From positions 2,976,001 through 3,040,000 of the forward strand of contig OZ244915.1 of assembly GCA_965221815.1 (NCBI GenBank): DNA of 64,000 nt, read 5' to 3'. The notes under the pieces were generated by a model. It did not search any database and was not told the DNA's origin. It worked only from the letters and a program-made list of their open reading frames with translations. Positions 16,529-26,200 of this stretch are shown here, in pieces; position 1 is the first letter of the stretch, and each line of letters starts with the position of its first letter. Source of the stretch: JAPOXR01 sp965221815 (lineage in GTDB: Bacteria; Pseudomonadota; Alphaproteobacteria; Rhodobacterales; Rhodobacteraceae). The position numbers and the translations under genes were made by a program.

Positions 16529-17710
16529 ATGTCAAATAATGGCGCAGGACTGAACTTGGCCGCGAGTCTGGACCGGCTTGGAACGGAGTCTGCTTTTGAG
16601 GTCTTGGAGAGAGCCCGGCAACTCGCGGTGACCGGTAAAGACATCATTAACCTTGGCATAGGGCAGCCCGATTTCAAGACCCCGGATCATATCACCGAGG
16701 CAGCAGTCAAGGCACTGCGGGACGGCCATCATGGATATACACCTGCCAACGGTATTCCGCAGTTGCGGGAGGCAGTCGCGGAAGATCTGCATCGGCGGCA
16801 TGGTGTGGACGTCAATCCAGATCATGTCGTGATCGTTCCAGGTGGAAAACCGACAATGTTCTTTGCTATGCTCATGTTCGGGGAGCCAGGTGCGGAAATC
16901 ATGTATCCCAACCCCGGATTTCCGATTTATGAGAGCATGATCAACTTTTCAGGGGCGAAGGCCGTCCCTTTCGCTCTGGAAGAAACAAATGGCTTTGCCT
17001 TCTCGGCGGAGGCAGTTCTCAGCCAGGTTAATGAGTTGACGCGCCTCATCATTGTGAATTCCCCGGCCAATCCGACAGGCGGTATCACCCCGAAAGAGGA
17101 GATCGACAAGTTTTGCGAGGGACTGGAGGGGTTTCCACATGTGGCGGTTCTGTCTGACGAGATTTACTCGAACATGCTCTATGGTGGCAGACAGCATACC
17201 TCATTTCTTCAATATCCGGCACTGCGCGACCGGTTGATCATGCTGGATGGGTGGTCAAAATCCTATGCCATGACCGGCTGGCGGATTGGTTATGCGGTTT
17301 GGCCCGAGAGTTGTGTTGAATATGTGACGCGGCTCTGTATCAATGATCACTCCTGTGTCAATGCTGCTGTCCAGCAAGCTGCGATCGCAGCACTCAAGGG
17401 CCCGCAGGATGCGGTGCATAAGATGGTGTCCGAATTTGACGGCCGCCGCCGGATTATCGTTGATGGATTGAACAAGATTCCAGGCATCCGGTGTGTTGAT
17501 GCCGCCGGGGCCTTTTATGCCTTTCCCAATATCGAAGGGACAGGCCTCACATCGCGAGACTTCCAGAACCACATGCTGGAAAAGGCAGGTGTTGCAACCG
17601 TATCCGGCACTTCATTTGGCAGTTGGGGTGAGGGCTATGTGCGATTTTCCTATGCCAATTCAACTGAGAACATCAATCGTGCTCTCGAACGCGTTGCGGC
17701 GGCCTTGTAA
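16529..17710 (+). CDS. Pyridoxal-phosphate aminotransferase, class I/II
   Basis: A 393-residue fold-type I aminotransferase. It shows NLGIGQPDFKTPDHI near residue 46, HHGYTPANG, the NSPANPTGG motif and DEIYSNMLYGG. The PLP-lysine segment is GWSKSYAMTGWRIGY. It resembles aspartate/aromatic or alanine-type enzymes; the amino acid substrate cannot be assigned. ATG at 16529 fits the family start. Frames extending upstream run through repeat DNA. It ends 234 bases before the next operon, on the same strand, so it may or may not be functionally linked to the hydantoinase genes. Confidence 0.9.
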   Translation: MSNNGAGLNLAASLDRLGTESAFEVLERARQLAVTGKDIINLGIGQPDFKTPDHITEAAVKALRDGHHGYTPANGIPQLREAVAEDLHRRHGVDVNPDHVVIVPGGKPTMFFAMLMFGEPGAEIMYPNPGFPIYESMINFSGAKAVPFALEETNGFAFSAEAVLSQVNELTRLIIVNSPANPTGGITPKEEIDKFCEGLEGFPHVAVLSDEIYSNMLYGGRQHTSFLQYPALRDRLIMLDGWSKSYAMTGWRIGYAVWPESCVEYVTRLCINDHSCVNAAVQQAAIAALKGPQDAVHKMVSEFDGRRRIIVDGLNKIPGIRCVDAAGAFYAFPNIEGTGLTSRDFQNHMLEKAGVATVSGTSFGSWGEGYVRFSYANSTENINRALERVAAAL

Positions 17711-17907
17711 GTGACCAGTAAATGACAAACATGCTTTGTTTCCGAGACACTGCAGAATCCAAAAGACATATTTGCCTGTTTCTCAAACCTTGATCGGCGA
17801 CACAAACATGGGCGAAAAGCACAAGAACAGACTCCTCTTGAGCGCTCACGTTCGAATTAATGTTGGTTGACAGAAATTCTGAATTCATATTGTAGTGTTG
17901 ACATCAT

Positions 17908-17923
17908 GTTGTTTATGAACAAC
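17908..17923. promoter_or_regulatory. Inverted repeat upstream of the sugar-type importer operon
   Basis: GTTGTT-TATG-AACAAC is a perfect 6+4+6 inverted repeat, 22 bases before the ATG at 17945 and next to an AAGGAGG ribosome-binding site. TTGACA sequences lie at about 17869 and 17898. It could be an operator; no matching regulator gene lies nearby on this strand. Confidence 0.45.
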
Positions 17924-17944
17924 CGAGACAAAAGGAGGCCAACT

Positions 17945-18925
17945 ATGCCACGAACAATTGTCGCTGCGATGCTTATGGTCATCGCGCTTTCAGGCAACGC
18001 CTTTGCCGAAGGAAAAATCGCGTACTTTGCAGCTGCCTCACAAAATGGATTCAATCAGGCCACCTATGAAGGAGTGCAAGAGATGGCCGCCGCACGCGGT
18101 TATGAGACCGAAGTGTTTGACGGGCAATTCGACGCCGCCGTACAATTCGCACAAGTCGAGGATGTCTTGGCGAGCGGAAACTTTGCCGGATACATAATCG
18201 CGCCAAACGACAATGTGGGTATTGCTGGTGCTGTCGAACAGGTGATCGCCGCCGATCAACCAATCGCCACAGTCCTCTTTCCAATAGGCCCGGAGATGAA
18301 CAGTCTTGAACCCCAGGTTCCGGGCATCACTGCGACTGTCGCCTCGCCTCCGGTACCGGGAGCCACCTTGCAGGCCGAGGCTGTCGTCGAATTTTGTGTC
18401 GATAAGAACCCTTGTAACGTGATCATCCTGATCGGGGCCAAGATTTTCCCATTCGATAATCTGCGGCTTGAGACGTATCAAACAGTGCTGGCCCAGCATG
18501 ACAATATCAAGGTCCTGGCTGTCGGTGAAGGGTACTATTCGCCAGAGATTGGATTGAACGCGATGACAGACATGCTGCAGGCCAATTCCGACGTGCATGC
18601 AATTCTCTCAAACGCGGATCAGCAGATGGCGGGAGCCGAGATCGCGCTGGAAGCTGCCGGTTACAATGTCAGCGACCTCTATATCATGGGCGGCGGCGCG
18701 GCAGATATTGCTATAAAAGCACTGCGTGAAGGCCGTTGGGACGCCACACTGGCCTATTTCCCAAAGACTATGGGAGCACTTGCAATGGAGCAGATTGCCA
18801 ACGCGATTGAAGGCAAACCAGTGCGCAATGCTATCAACATGGATTTCGAAGGCCCGGTGCAGGCATTGATCACCAAAGAGGTGCTGAACGCCAATCCTGA
18901 CTTCGAAGCTGAGTGGCAGCAATAG
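17945..18925 (+). CDS. Sugar-type ABC importer substrate-binding protein
   Basis: The 326-residue periplasmic protein belongs to the RbsB-like Peripla_BP_4 group. It has a signal peptide ending at about NAFAEGK, a KIAYFAAASQNGFNQATYEG segment that replaces the usual glycine-rich start, and AIIAPND-type ligand-site elements. ATG at 17945 has a strong AAGGAGG eight bases upstream. It is the first gene of an operon with HyuA, HyuB, a double ATPase, a permease and a proline-racemase-family protein. The ligand is therefore probably a cyclic or amide compound, not a sugar. Confidence 0.85.
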   Translation: MPRTIVAAMLMVIALSGNAFAEGKIAYFAAASQNGFNQATYEGVQEMAAARGYETEVFDGQFDAAVQFAQVEDVLASGNFAGYIIAPNDNVGIAGAVEQVIAADQPIATVLFPIGPEMNSLEPQVPGITATVASPPVPGATLQAEAVVEFCVDKNPCNVIILIGAKIFPFDNLRLETYQTVLAQHDNIKVLAVGEGYYSPEIGLNAMTDMLQANSDVHAILSNADQQMAGAEIALEAAGYNVSDLYIMGGGAADIAIKALREGRWDATLAYFPKTMGALAMEQIANAIEGKPVRNAINMDFEGPVQALITKEVLNANPDFEAEWQQ

Positions 18926-18931
18926 TTATGA

Positions 18932-18956
18932 TCTAAGGGCGGAGGGCGTTGAGCCC
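18932..18956 (+). terminator. Intercistronic hairpin after the binding-protein gene
   Basis: GGAGGGC-GTTGA-GCCCTTCTCC can form a stem with a small bulge in the 60 bases between the binding-protein and hyuA genes. There is no T-run, so it more likely protects the upstream mRNA or attenuates than terminates fully. Confidence 0.4.
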
Positions 18957-18985
18957 TTCTCCCTGTCCTGATGGGAGGGCCGCTT

Positions 18986-21010
18986 ATGCCGTCGAGCTAT
19001 CGTGTGGCTGCCGACATTGGCGGAACCTTTACGGATATTGTCTACCAGGATTGCCAAACAGGAGCTTGCGGGGCGGCAAAGGTTCTCTCAACTCCAGACA
19101 ACCCGGCCCTTGCCGTTCTGAACGGCATCAACATTGCGTTATCTGATCATGTCGAGATCGATTTCTTCGTACATGGCACAACGGTCGGCTTGAATGCACT
19201 GCTCACGCGGAGTGGTGCCAGGACTGCCTTGCTGACGACACGAAACTTCCGCGATGTCTATACGATTCAGGGCAACAATCGGGGTGAGATTTTCTCAATT
19301 CGTTGGGATAAGCCGAAACCGTTGGTAACGCTGGAAGATACTTATGTTGCAACGGGTCGGATCGCCGCAGATGGCACGGAGGTGGCTCCTCTTTCCACAG
19401 AGGATCTCGACAGGCTGGTCGAGGCTGCAAAGCGCGTGGGTTATGAAGCAATCGCTATCAGCTTTTTGTTTTCATATGTCAATCCGGCCCATGAGATAGC
19501 TGCGAAATCCTATCTTGAGACCCGCTTGCCAGGCGTTGCGATCACCATGTCGCATCAGGTCTCACCTGAATGGCGCGAGTTTGATCGAACCTCCACCACC
19601 GTCATGGACAGCTATCTTGCACCTGTGGTTCGAAAATACTTGTCCACCCTGATGGATGCGCTTGAGGCGCGCCTCCCCGAGGGCCATGGGCTGCATGTCA
19701 TGGAATCGAATGGCGGTGTGATGAGCGCACGCACGGCAAGCCAGAATGCCTTGCAAACTTTGCTTTCTGGACCGGTGGGCGGAACAATCGGCGGTAAGGC
19801 ACTTTCTGCGCAGACTGGCCGACAAAATCTGATTTGTATTGATATGGGCGGCACCAGCTTCGACGCCAGCCTGATCATCGAAGGGCAACCCTCAGCATCC
19901 AATGAGACTGTTCTCGAAGGGCTACCGGTGCAGATGTCTGTCGTCGATATTCATGTCATTGGAGCCGGAGGCGGATCACTCGCCTGGACCGAGGCTGGTG
20001 CCGTGCGTGTTGGGCCACAATCGGCGGGCTCCATGCCCGGACCCGTTTGCTACGGGTTGGGCGGGACAGAGCCGACGGTATCCGATGCCAACCTGGTTTT
20101 GGGGCGACTCGACAGCGCAAATTTTGGCGGCAAAATCATGCTTGACCGGAATTCTGCGACCGAAGCTCTGGCGAAAATGGGTGCAGAATTTGGCATGAGT
20201 GCCATGCAAATGGCACAGGGTATTGTCGACATCATCAATGCCAAAATGGCTGATGCGATCCGCACGATTACAATACAGCAAGGCATTGACCCGCGGGATT
20301 TCACTTTGGTGGCCTTCGGTGGTGCCGGCCCGGCACAGGCGGCAGCACTTGCCGAAGAGCTACAGATTGGTGAAGTGATTATCCCGACCCACCCCGGCGC
20401 ATTCTCCGCCTGGGGTATGCTGCAGACAGATATGCGGCATGACTTCAAAGAAACGATGTACGGGTTCTGGGATCTGACATCGGTCGACGATTTGACTTCT
20501 GCCTTCGACGCACTCGAGGACAAAGGCCGTGCCTATATGCTGGCCGAGGATGTGGTTTCAGACAATCTCAGTTATGAACGCAGCATCGATTTTCGCTATC
20601 ACGGACAAGAATACGTGCTGACCATACCGGTACCGACCGGACCTCTCGACATGGACCAGATCCGCCAGAGTTTCGATTTAGCTTACGAACGTCAATACGG
20701 CCATTCAAGCCCCGAAGGCCGGGTCGAGATGGCCAATATCCGTCTTTCTGCTATCGTTGCCATCCCACGTCCAGACAACAGCGCGCCTGAATGGCCTGCC
20801 GCTCAGCCGGCGCGTCGCCGTGAAGTCTATTTTGATGGTGTGCCGCTGACAACGCGAATCCTGGACCGGGCAGCTCTCGCGGTCGGAAAAATTCTGTCTG
20901 GTCCAGCGATCATCGAAGAGGGAACGACAACGACATTGCTCCCGCCGGGCTGGACAGCGCAAGTCATCGAAGGCGGTCACATGGCACTGCGTAAGGAACA
21001 GATGGCATGA
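18986..21010 (+). CDS. Hydantoinase/oxoprolinase family protein, HyuA-type subunit
   Basis: The 674-residue protein has the N-terminal hydantoinaseA/oxoprolinase ATPase fold (VAADIGGTFTDIVYQ). The conserved HGTTVGLNALLTR, IDMGGTSFDASLI, GPQSAGSMPGPVCYG and FGGAGPAQAAALAEEL blocks follow. These enzymes use ATP to open five-membered cyclic amides (5-oxoproline, N-methylhydantoin) or to activate related substrates, together with a B subunit. ATG at 18986 is preferred over 18971 because GGGAGGG precedes it by eight bases. The gene overlaps hyuB by ATGA. The exact substrate is not determined. Confidence 0.9.
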   Translation: MPSSYRVAADIGGTFTDIVYQDCQTGACGAAKVLSTPDNPALAVLNGINIALSDHVEIDFFVHGTTVGLNALLTRSGARTALLTTRNFRDVYTIQGNNRGEIFSIRWDKPKPLVTLEDTYVATGRIAADGTEVAPLSTEDLDRLVEAAKRVGYEAIAISFLFSYVNPAHEIAAKSYLETRLPGVAITMSHQVSPEWREFDRTSTTVMDSYLAPVVRKYLSTLMDALEARLPEGHGLHVMESNGGVMSARTASQNALQTLLSGPVGGTIGGKALSAQTGRQNLICIDMGGTSFDASLIIEGQPSASNETVLEGLPVQMSVVDIHVIGAGGGSLAWTEAGAVRVGPQSAGSMPGPVCYGLGGTEPTVSDANLVLGRLDSANFGGKIMLDRNSATEALAKMGAEFGMSAMQMAQGIVDIINAKMADAIRTITIQQGIDPRDFTLVAFGGAGPAQAAALAEELQIGEVIIPTHPGAFSAWGMLQTDMRHDFKETMYGFWDLTSVDDLTSAFDALEDKGRAYMLAEDVVSDNLSYERSIDFRYHGQEYVLTIPVPTGPLDMDQIRQSFDLAYERQYGHSSPEGRVEMANIRLSAIVAIPRPDNSAPEWPAAQPARRREVYFDGVPLTTRILDRAALAVGKILSGPAIIEEGTTTTLLPPGWTAQVIEGGHMALRKEQMA

Positions 21011-22710
21011 GACAGGCAGACCCCATTACCACAGAAGTGGTTCGTAACTTCGTGATCTCCTGCGCGCAGGACATGAATGCCTCTCTCTGGCGCTCTGCCC
21101 ATTCCTCTGTGATCTACGAGGGTAAGGACAGTGCCGTGGCACTGATGGATGAAAATGGGAATATGCTGGGTCAATCCACCGGTGTCCCGTTGTTTATTGG
21201 GGCCATCGATGCCTGTGTGAGTGTGGTCAAGGATTATTACGGCGACGACATCCATCCCGGTGACGTTTTCATCATGAATGACAGTTACATGCAGGGAACT
21301 CACTTGCATGACGTAACGGCCATCGGGCCGATTTTTCATCAGGATGAAATGGTAGGATTCGGCGCCGCGCGTGCCCATTGGGGGGACATCGGCGCGATGG
21401 ATCCGGGATCAGTCATGGGCTCAACAAACATCTATCAGGAAGGCATCCGCCTCGGCCCGACACGCATCATCAGTCAGGGTCAGGAAATTCGCGAGTGGTA
21501 CGATCATCTGCGGCTCAACACCCGGTTGGAGGAAGCGACCATTGGAGATTTAGGCGCGCAGATTGCAGCGATCCGAACAGGTGAGCGAAGGCTGTCGCAG
21601 CTTCTTGACCGTATCGGGGTCGATGTTTACCGCGACGCCTGCCAGAATATTTTTGAGCAAGCCCGCAAGTTGGACCGTGAAGCAATTTCCACCATTGAGG
21701 ACGGCACGTGGTCACGTGAAGGTTGGCTCGATGATGACGGGGTTGGCACCGAACCGGTGAAGGTCTGCCTGACTCTCACAGTCAGGGGGGATCGGCTGAT
21801 TGTCGACCTTGCCGGTTCTTCAGGTCCCGTTCCAGGATCCATCAATTGCGGGATCAAACAGACGGAATCCTTGCTGCGTTTGGCTTACAAGACCATGATC
21901 AATCCCGAACGCGCCATTACTGGCGGTTCGTTTGAGACGATGGAAGTCGTTGTTCCAGATAATTGTATGTTCAACGCCAAAGAGCCTGCCGCTTGTGAGT
22001 GGTACTTCACTGGCCTGGGCCTTTTGGCTGATCTCTTCATCTCTTGCATGTCAGAAGCGCTACCTGAACGTTCGACTGCAGCGCATTATGGTGACAGCAT
22101 GGTGGCAGGCTTTTTCTCTGTCGATCCGGAGCGTGGTCAATGGATTGCACTGGAGGCTACTGCAGGTGGTTGGGGCGGGCGCATCGACGGCGACGGCGAA
22201 AGCGCTTTGATCAACCTCGTCAATGGGGGTTTTCGCAACATACCCGCCGAAGTTTACGAGACCAAGTTTCCTGTGCGGGTGGAGGAATTTGCTATTCGCC
22301 CGGACAGCGGGGGTGCAGGCAGGTATCGCGGTGGATGTGGCGTGATTCGGCGCTATCGCATGTTGGAAGACTGTCATGGCGCACTCTGGTTCGAACGTTC
22401 CAGGACGCCCGCTTGGGGGCTGAATGGTGGTGGAGACGGCGCAGGGCCTTTTGTTGAGATCAGGCATCCTGATAACCAGACAGAGAATCTCCTCAAGATG
22501 CGTGCACGCGTCTGCCTGGCTGGTACAGTGATTGAAACGATGACGGGTGGCGGTGGCGGTAATGGTAACCCGAAGACTCGAGCTTTCGCTGACGTGCAGC
22601 GTGATGTCATGTGCGGTCTTGTGAGTCGCGCGGCCGCGCGGGAGTTGTATGGTGTTGTGATCACTGAGACGGGTGAAGTGGATACTTCAGCTTCCGAGCC
22701 AAGAAAGTGA
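21007..22710 (+). CDS. Hydantoinase/oxoprolinase family protein, HyuB-type subunit
   Basis: A 567-residue HydantoinaseB protein with GDVFIMNDSYMQGTHLHD, AHWGDIGAMDPGS, QEGIRLGPTRI and GGGGGNGNPKTR, all family blocks in the normal order. It should form the second half of an ATP-dependent amide hydrolase with the HyuA encoded just upstream (ATGA overlap). The next gene, the ATPase, starts within the stop codon (GTGA). The position between the importer's binding protein and its ATPase ties ring opening directly to uptake. Confidence 0.9.
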   Translation: MRQADPITTEVVRNFVISCAQDMNASLWRSAHSSVIYEGKDSAVALMDENGNMLGQSTGVPLFIGAIDACVSVVKDYYGDDIHPGDVFIMNDSYMQGTHLHDVTAIGPIFHQDEMVGFGAARAHWGDIGAMDPGSVMGSTNIYQEGIRLGPTRIISQGQEIREWYDHLRLNTRLEEATIGDLGAQIAAIRTGERRLSQLLDRIGVDVYRDACQNIFEQARKLDREAISTIEDGTWSREGWLDDDGVGTEPVKVCLTLTVRGDRLIVDLAGSSGPVPGSINCGIKQTESLLRLAYKTMINPERAITGGSFETMEVVVPDNCMFNAKEPAACEWYFTGLGLLADLFISCMSEALPERSTAAHYGDSMVAGFFSVDPERGQWIALEATAGGWGGRIDGDGESALINLVNGGFRNIPAEVYETKFPVRVEEFAIRPDSGGAGRYRGGCGVIRRYRMLEDCHGALWFERSRTPAWGLNGGGDGAGPFVEIRHPDNQTENLLKMRARVCLAGTVIETMTGGGGGNGNPKTRAFADVQRDVMCGLVSRAAARELYGVVITETGEVDTSASEPRK

Positions 22711-24233
22711 CAGAGCAAGATGTCGCTCTTGCGGCACGTGGCATTGGTGTTTCTTTTGGCGGCACTTCGGTCCTGCGCAATGTCGATGTGGATATCATGG
22801 CCGGTGAGATCCACGGACTTGTCGGTGAAAATGGTGCGGGTAAGTCGACGCTCGGTAAAGTGCTGGGCGGTTATTACGCCGCGAGCACTGGCACACTGGA
22901 TGTTTTCGGTGAGAGAGTAGAGACTTGGGGCCCGCCCGAGGCATTGGCCAAGGGCGTGGCCATCATGCATCAAGAGTTGCAATTGGTGCCTGCGCTGACC
23001 GTGGCGCAGAATGTCTTTCTGGGCATCGAAGAACAGCGCAGTGGCATATTGCGTCACACAGAAAACATACGGCTGTTGGCACTCATGGAAGAATCGGGCT
23101 TTCACCTGAATGCCGAAGATCGCGCCGGGACCTTGTCTATTGCTGACCGTCAGAAGGTCGAAATCCTACGAGCTCTGGCTCGAGATGCGCGGGTTATCGT
23201 CATGGACGAGCCAACTTCATCGCTCGGCCGCGATCAAATCGATCACCTGCATGGGACCATGCGTAACTTGCGCGATTCCGGGCGGACAGTGATCTATGTC
23301 TCACATTTCCTTGATGACATTCTGGAGGTGACCGATCAGATTACTGTTCTCCGTGATGGTGACCTCGTGCAGACTGTTCAAACCAAAACACAAACGAAGG
23401 CTGATTTGGTCTCGAGCATGTTGGGCAGCGAAACCGCTACGACACCATTCCCGAATAAATACCGGTCAGCAAGGCCTGCTGCTACTCCATTGCTGGAAGT
23501 CCACGATCTGCGTAGCCCTTTCGGCGTCAACGGCGTGGATTTGACAATCGGCGCCGGTGAGATCGTGGGTTTGGCTGGGCTGGTTGGCGCAGGTCGGACG
23601 GAGATTGCACGCGCGCTCATTGGTGCAGACCCTTCCACAGGAACAGTCACACTTGACGGGACACCCTTTGTGGCCCGGACCCCGGCGCGTGCGACCGACC
23701 GCGGCCTTGTATTGGTTCCTGAGGATCGGCGTAAGCAAGGTCTGGTGATGACTATGCCCGCACGCGCCAACTTGACCCTGCCGCATCTGCGGCGTTTTTC
23801 TCAACGTGGCATCCTGTCGTCGCGACGCGAGCGGACACAGGCCGCAGAGACGATCAAGACCTTCCAAGTGCGGCCTGCCAGTGTAGATGGGGATATCTCA
23901 CGTTATTCCGGTGGCAATCAGCAGAAGATCCTGATTGGCAAGTGGTTGGTGGATGACCCCAAAGCTGTGATCTTTGATGAACCCAGCCGAGGTGTAGATG
24001 TGGGCGCACGCCAACTGATCCACGAAGCTATCGCCGAACTTGCAGCACGCGGTGTGGGCGTGTTGCTGATCTCCAGTGAGATCGAAGAGGTTCTGGGTGT
24101 TGCCCATCGGGCTTGCCTCGTCGATCGCGGGCGAGTCAAGCAGCAGGTCATGACCGCAGAGGTGACACCGGCTGATGTGTTGCAGCAGCTGTTCAAATTT
24201 CAATCTGATAGCAGTTTGGATGTCATTGCATGA
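22707..24233 (+). CDS. Sugar-type ABC importer ATPase with two nucleotide-binding domains, RbsA-like
   Basis: The 508-residue protein has two ABC domains. The first has Walker A GENGAGKST and Walker B VIVMDEPTSSLG. The second has the degenerate GLVGAGRTEIARAL, signature YSGGNQQK and VIFDEPSRGVDVG, as is usual for RbsA/XylG. GTG at 22707 overlaps the hyuB stop. It powers the importer formed by the binding protein at 17945 and the permease at 24230. Confidence 0.9.
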   Translation: MTEQDVALAARGIGVSFGGTSVLRNVDVDIMAGEIHGLVGENGAGKSTLGKVLGGYYAASTGTLDVFGERVETWGPPEALAKGVAIMHQELQLVPALTVAQNVFLGIEEQRSGILRHTENIRLLALMEESGFHLNAEDRAGTLSIADRQKVEILRALARDARVIVMDEPTSSLGRDQIDHLHGTMRNLRDSGRTVIYVSHFLDDILEVTDQITVLRDGDLVQTVQTKTQTKADLVSSMLGSETATTPFPNKYRSARPAATPLLEVHDLRSPFGVNGVDLTIGAGEIVGLAGLVGAGRTEIARALIGADPSTGTVTLDGTPFVARTPARATDRGLVLVPEDRRKQGLVMTMPARANLTLPHLRRFSQRGILSSRRERTQAAETIKTFQVRPASVDGDISRYSGGNQQKILIGKWLVDDPKAVIFDEPSRGVDVGARQLIHEAIAELAARGVGVLLISSEIEEVLGVAHRACLVDRGRVKQQVMTAEVTPADVLQQLFKFQSDSSLDVIA

Positions 24234-25168
24234 CCTACGTCCCGGTTCTCAGATTCTGCCAGACCTATGCCGTACTTATCATGATCGTGCTGTTGATGAT
24301 CGCACTGACGCTTCTTTCCGACAGCTTTCTGACCGTGCCGAATCTCTTGAACATTCTCAATCAGAATGCACCATTGGCGATTATGGCCGCGGCCATGACA
24401 CTCGTGATCATTGCCGGAGGGTTCGACCTGTCCGTCGGTTCAATATTTGCCGTGGGAGCGGTATGTTCAGCTTGGCTTGCCCTAAATGTGAATCCCTATT
24501 TTGGCCTTTTGATGGCACCTGTTGTGGGCCTTCTCCTCGGGTTGATGAACGGTATTGTGATCACCGCGCTGAACGTGCATTCTTTTCTCGCGACGATTGC
24601 GACGAGTTTGATTTTCAAGGGCGCCGCCATCGTGATTTCGGATGGGCGACTTATCCCGGTGCGAATGGACGCCTTTACGTGGATCGGGCGCGGGAAATTG
24701 GGCGGAGTGTTCCTGTCCATTTGGGTGCTGCTCGTTTTTGCACTGATTCTGACTTTTGTGCTGACGCGCACCAGCTTCGGGCGCAAGGTTTTGGCTGTGG
24801 GAGGAAACGCAGATGCGGCGATTCTGTCAGGCATCCGTGCGAACCGCGTCCGCATCGCGACCTTTGCCATCGCAGGTCTTGCGGCGGGGTTGGCTTCGGC
24901 CATTGCCACCTCGCGGATTTCGATGGGACAGGCCTCTGCTGGCACGGGTTTTGAGTTGCAGGCGATTGCCGCCGTGATCCTCGGCGGAACGAGTATTTTC
25001 GGTGGTGTGGGCGCGGTTTGGCGCAGCGTTGCCGGTGTGTTCCTGTTGGCACTGATCAACAATGGGTTCAATATCCTCAATGCAGACCCATTTTATCGCG
25101 ACCTTACCACGGGCCTTGTGATCCTCGCAGCGATCGGCATCAGTTCTGCTGGCAAAAGGGATCAGTGA
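24230..25168 (+). CDS. Sugar-type ABC importer permease, RbsC-like
   Basis: A 312-residue inner-membrane protein with eight or more hydrophobic segments. It shows the family motif MTLVIIAGGFDLSVGSIFA near residue 60 and AIAAVILGGTSIFGG near residue 245. It overlaps the ATPase gene by ATGA and ends six bases before the next start. Only one permease gene is present; RbsC-type permeases homodimerise, so the importer is complete. Confidence 0.9.
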   Translation: MTYVPVLRFCQTYAVLIMIVLLMIALTLLSDSFLTVPNLLNILNQNAPLAIMAAAMTLVIIAGGFDLSVGSIFAVGAVCSAWLALNVNPYFGLLMAPVVGLLLGLMNGIVITALNVHSFLATIATSLIFKGAAIVISDGRLIPVRMDAFTWIGRGKLGGVFLSIWVLLVFALILTFVLTRTSFGRKVLAVGGNADAAILSGIRANRVRIATFAIAGLAAGLASAIATSRISMGQASAGTGFELQAIAAVILGGTSIFGGVGAVWRSVAGVFLLALINNGFNILNADPFYRDLTTGLVILAAIGISSAGKRDQ

Positions 25169-25174
25169 CATTCA

Positions 25175-26200
25175 ATGCGCAGTTGTCAAACGATCCATGT
25201 CATTTCGGCCCATGCAGAAGGTGAGGTTGGCGATGTGATCGTCGGCGGTGTGTTCCCGCCGCCCGGAGAGACACTTTGGGATCAGCGTACCTTTATCGAA
25301 GAAGATCAGTCCCTCAGGAGCTTTATGCTGAACGAGCCACGCGGTGGCGTCTTTCGTCACGTAAACCTGCTGGTGCCGCCCAAAAATCCGGAAGCGGATG
25401 CGGCTTTCATTATCATGGAACCGGTTGATACGCCGCCGATGTCGGGGTCGAATTCTATTTGTGTGGCCACGGTATTGCTGGACGGTGGAATCCTGCCCAT
25501 GCGGGAGCCCGAAACGCACCTTACCCTGGAAGCTCCCGGCGGGCTGGTTTCTGTCCGTGCGAACTGCCGCAATGGCAAGGCTGAGCGGATTTTCGTACAG
25601 AATGTCCCCAGCTTTGTTGATCATTTGGCCGTGCCTTTGGAGGTATCGGGTATTGGGACCATCACGGTCGACACCGCATTTGGTGGCGACAGTTTTGTGG
25701 TCATTGATGCTGCTTCGGTAGGTTTTGAGTTGGCAGAGCATGAGGCAAAGGAGATCGCTCATCTGGGCGTAACCATCACCAATGCTGCCAATGAGCAAAT
25801 CGGCTTTTCCCATCCGAACAACCCGGATTGGGATCATATCTCGTTTTGTGCTTTCTGTGGTCCGATGGAACCCCATGAAGCCAGGCTCCGTGGCAAGTCT
25901 GCTGTCGCCATTCGTCCGGGCAAGGTCGACCGTTCACCTACTGGCACGGCGGTTTCGGCACGGCTGGCTCTGATGGCCGCGAAGGGCGAAATTGCACCCG
26001 GGCAGATGATTGAGATGGTTTCAATCATCGGATCAACTTTTACCGGACGTATCATAGAAACAACTGAGATTCAGGGTCGACCTGCGATTATTCCTGAGAT
26101 CAGCGGGCGTGCTTGGATCACGGGGATTCATCAGCACATGCTTGATCCTGATGATCCCTGGCCTGTTGGTTATCGCGTGCGCGACACCTGGGGTGCTTAG
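25175..26200 (+). CDS. Proline racemase family protein with a Ser/Thr active-site pair
   Basis: A 341-residue member of the proline racemase/4-hydroxyproline epimerase/trans-3-hydroxyproline dehydratase family. The two catalytic positions are Ser90 (PPMSGSNS, usually MCGH) and Thr256 (DRSPTGT, usually DRSPCGT). Loss of the second Cys is typical of the dehydratase branch; a Ser/Thr pair argues against simple proline racemisation. It is the last gene of the plus-strand operon and overlaps the convergent HyuB gene by four bases. A role in handling a proline-like or cyclic amino acid product is inferred. Confidence 0.85.
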   Translation: MRSCQTIHVISAHAEGEVGDVIVGGVFPPPGETLWDQRTFIEEDQSLRSFMLNEPRGGVFRHVNLLVPPKNPEADAAFIIMEPVDTPPMSGSNSICVATVLLDGGILPMREPETHLTLEAPGGLVSVRANCRNGKAERIFVQNVPSFVDHLAVPLEVSGIGTITVDTAFGGDSFVVIDAASVGFELAEHEAKEIAHLGVTITNAANEQIGFSHPNNPDWDHISFCAFCGPMEPHEARLRGKSAVAIRPGKVDRSPTGTAVSARLALMAAKGEIAPGQMIEMVSIIGSTFTGRIIETTEIQGRPAIIPEISGRAWITGIHQHMLDPDDPWPVGYRVRDTWGA

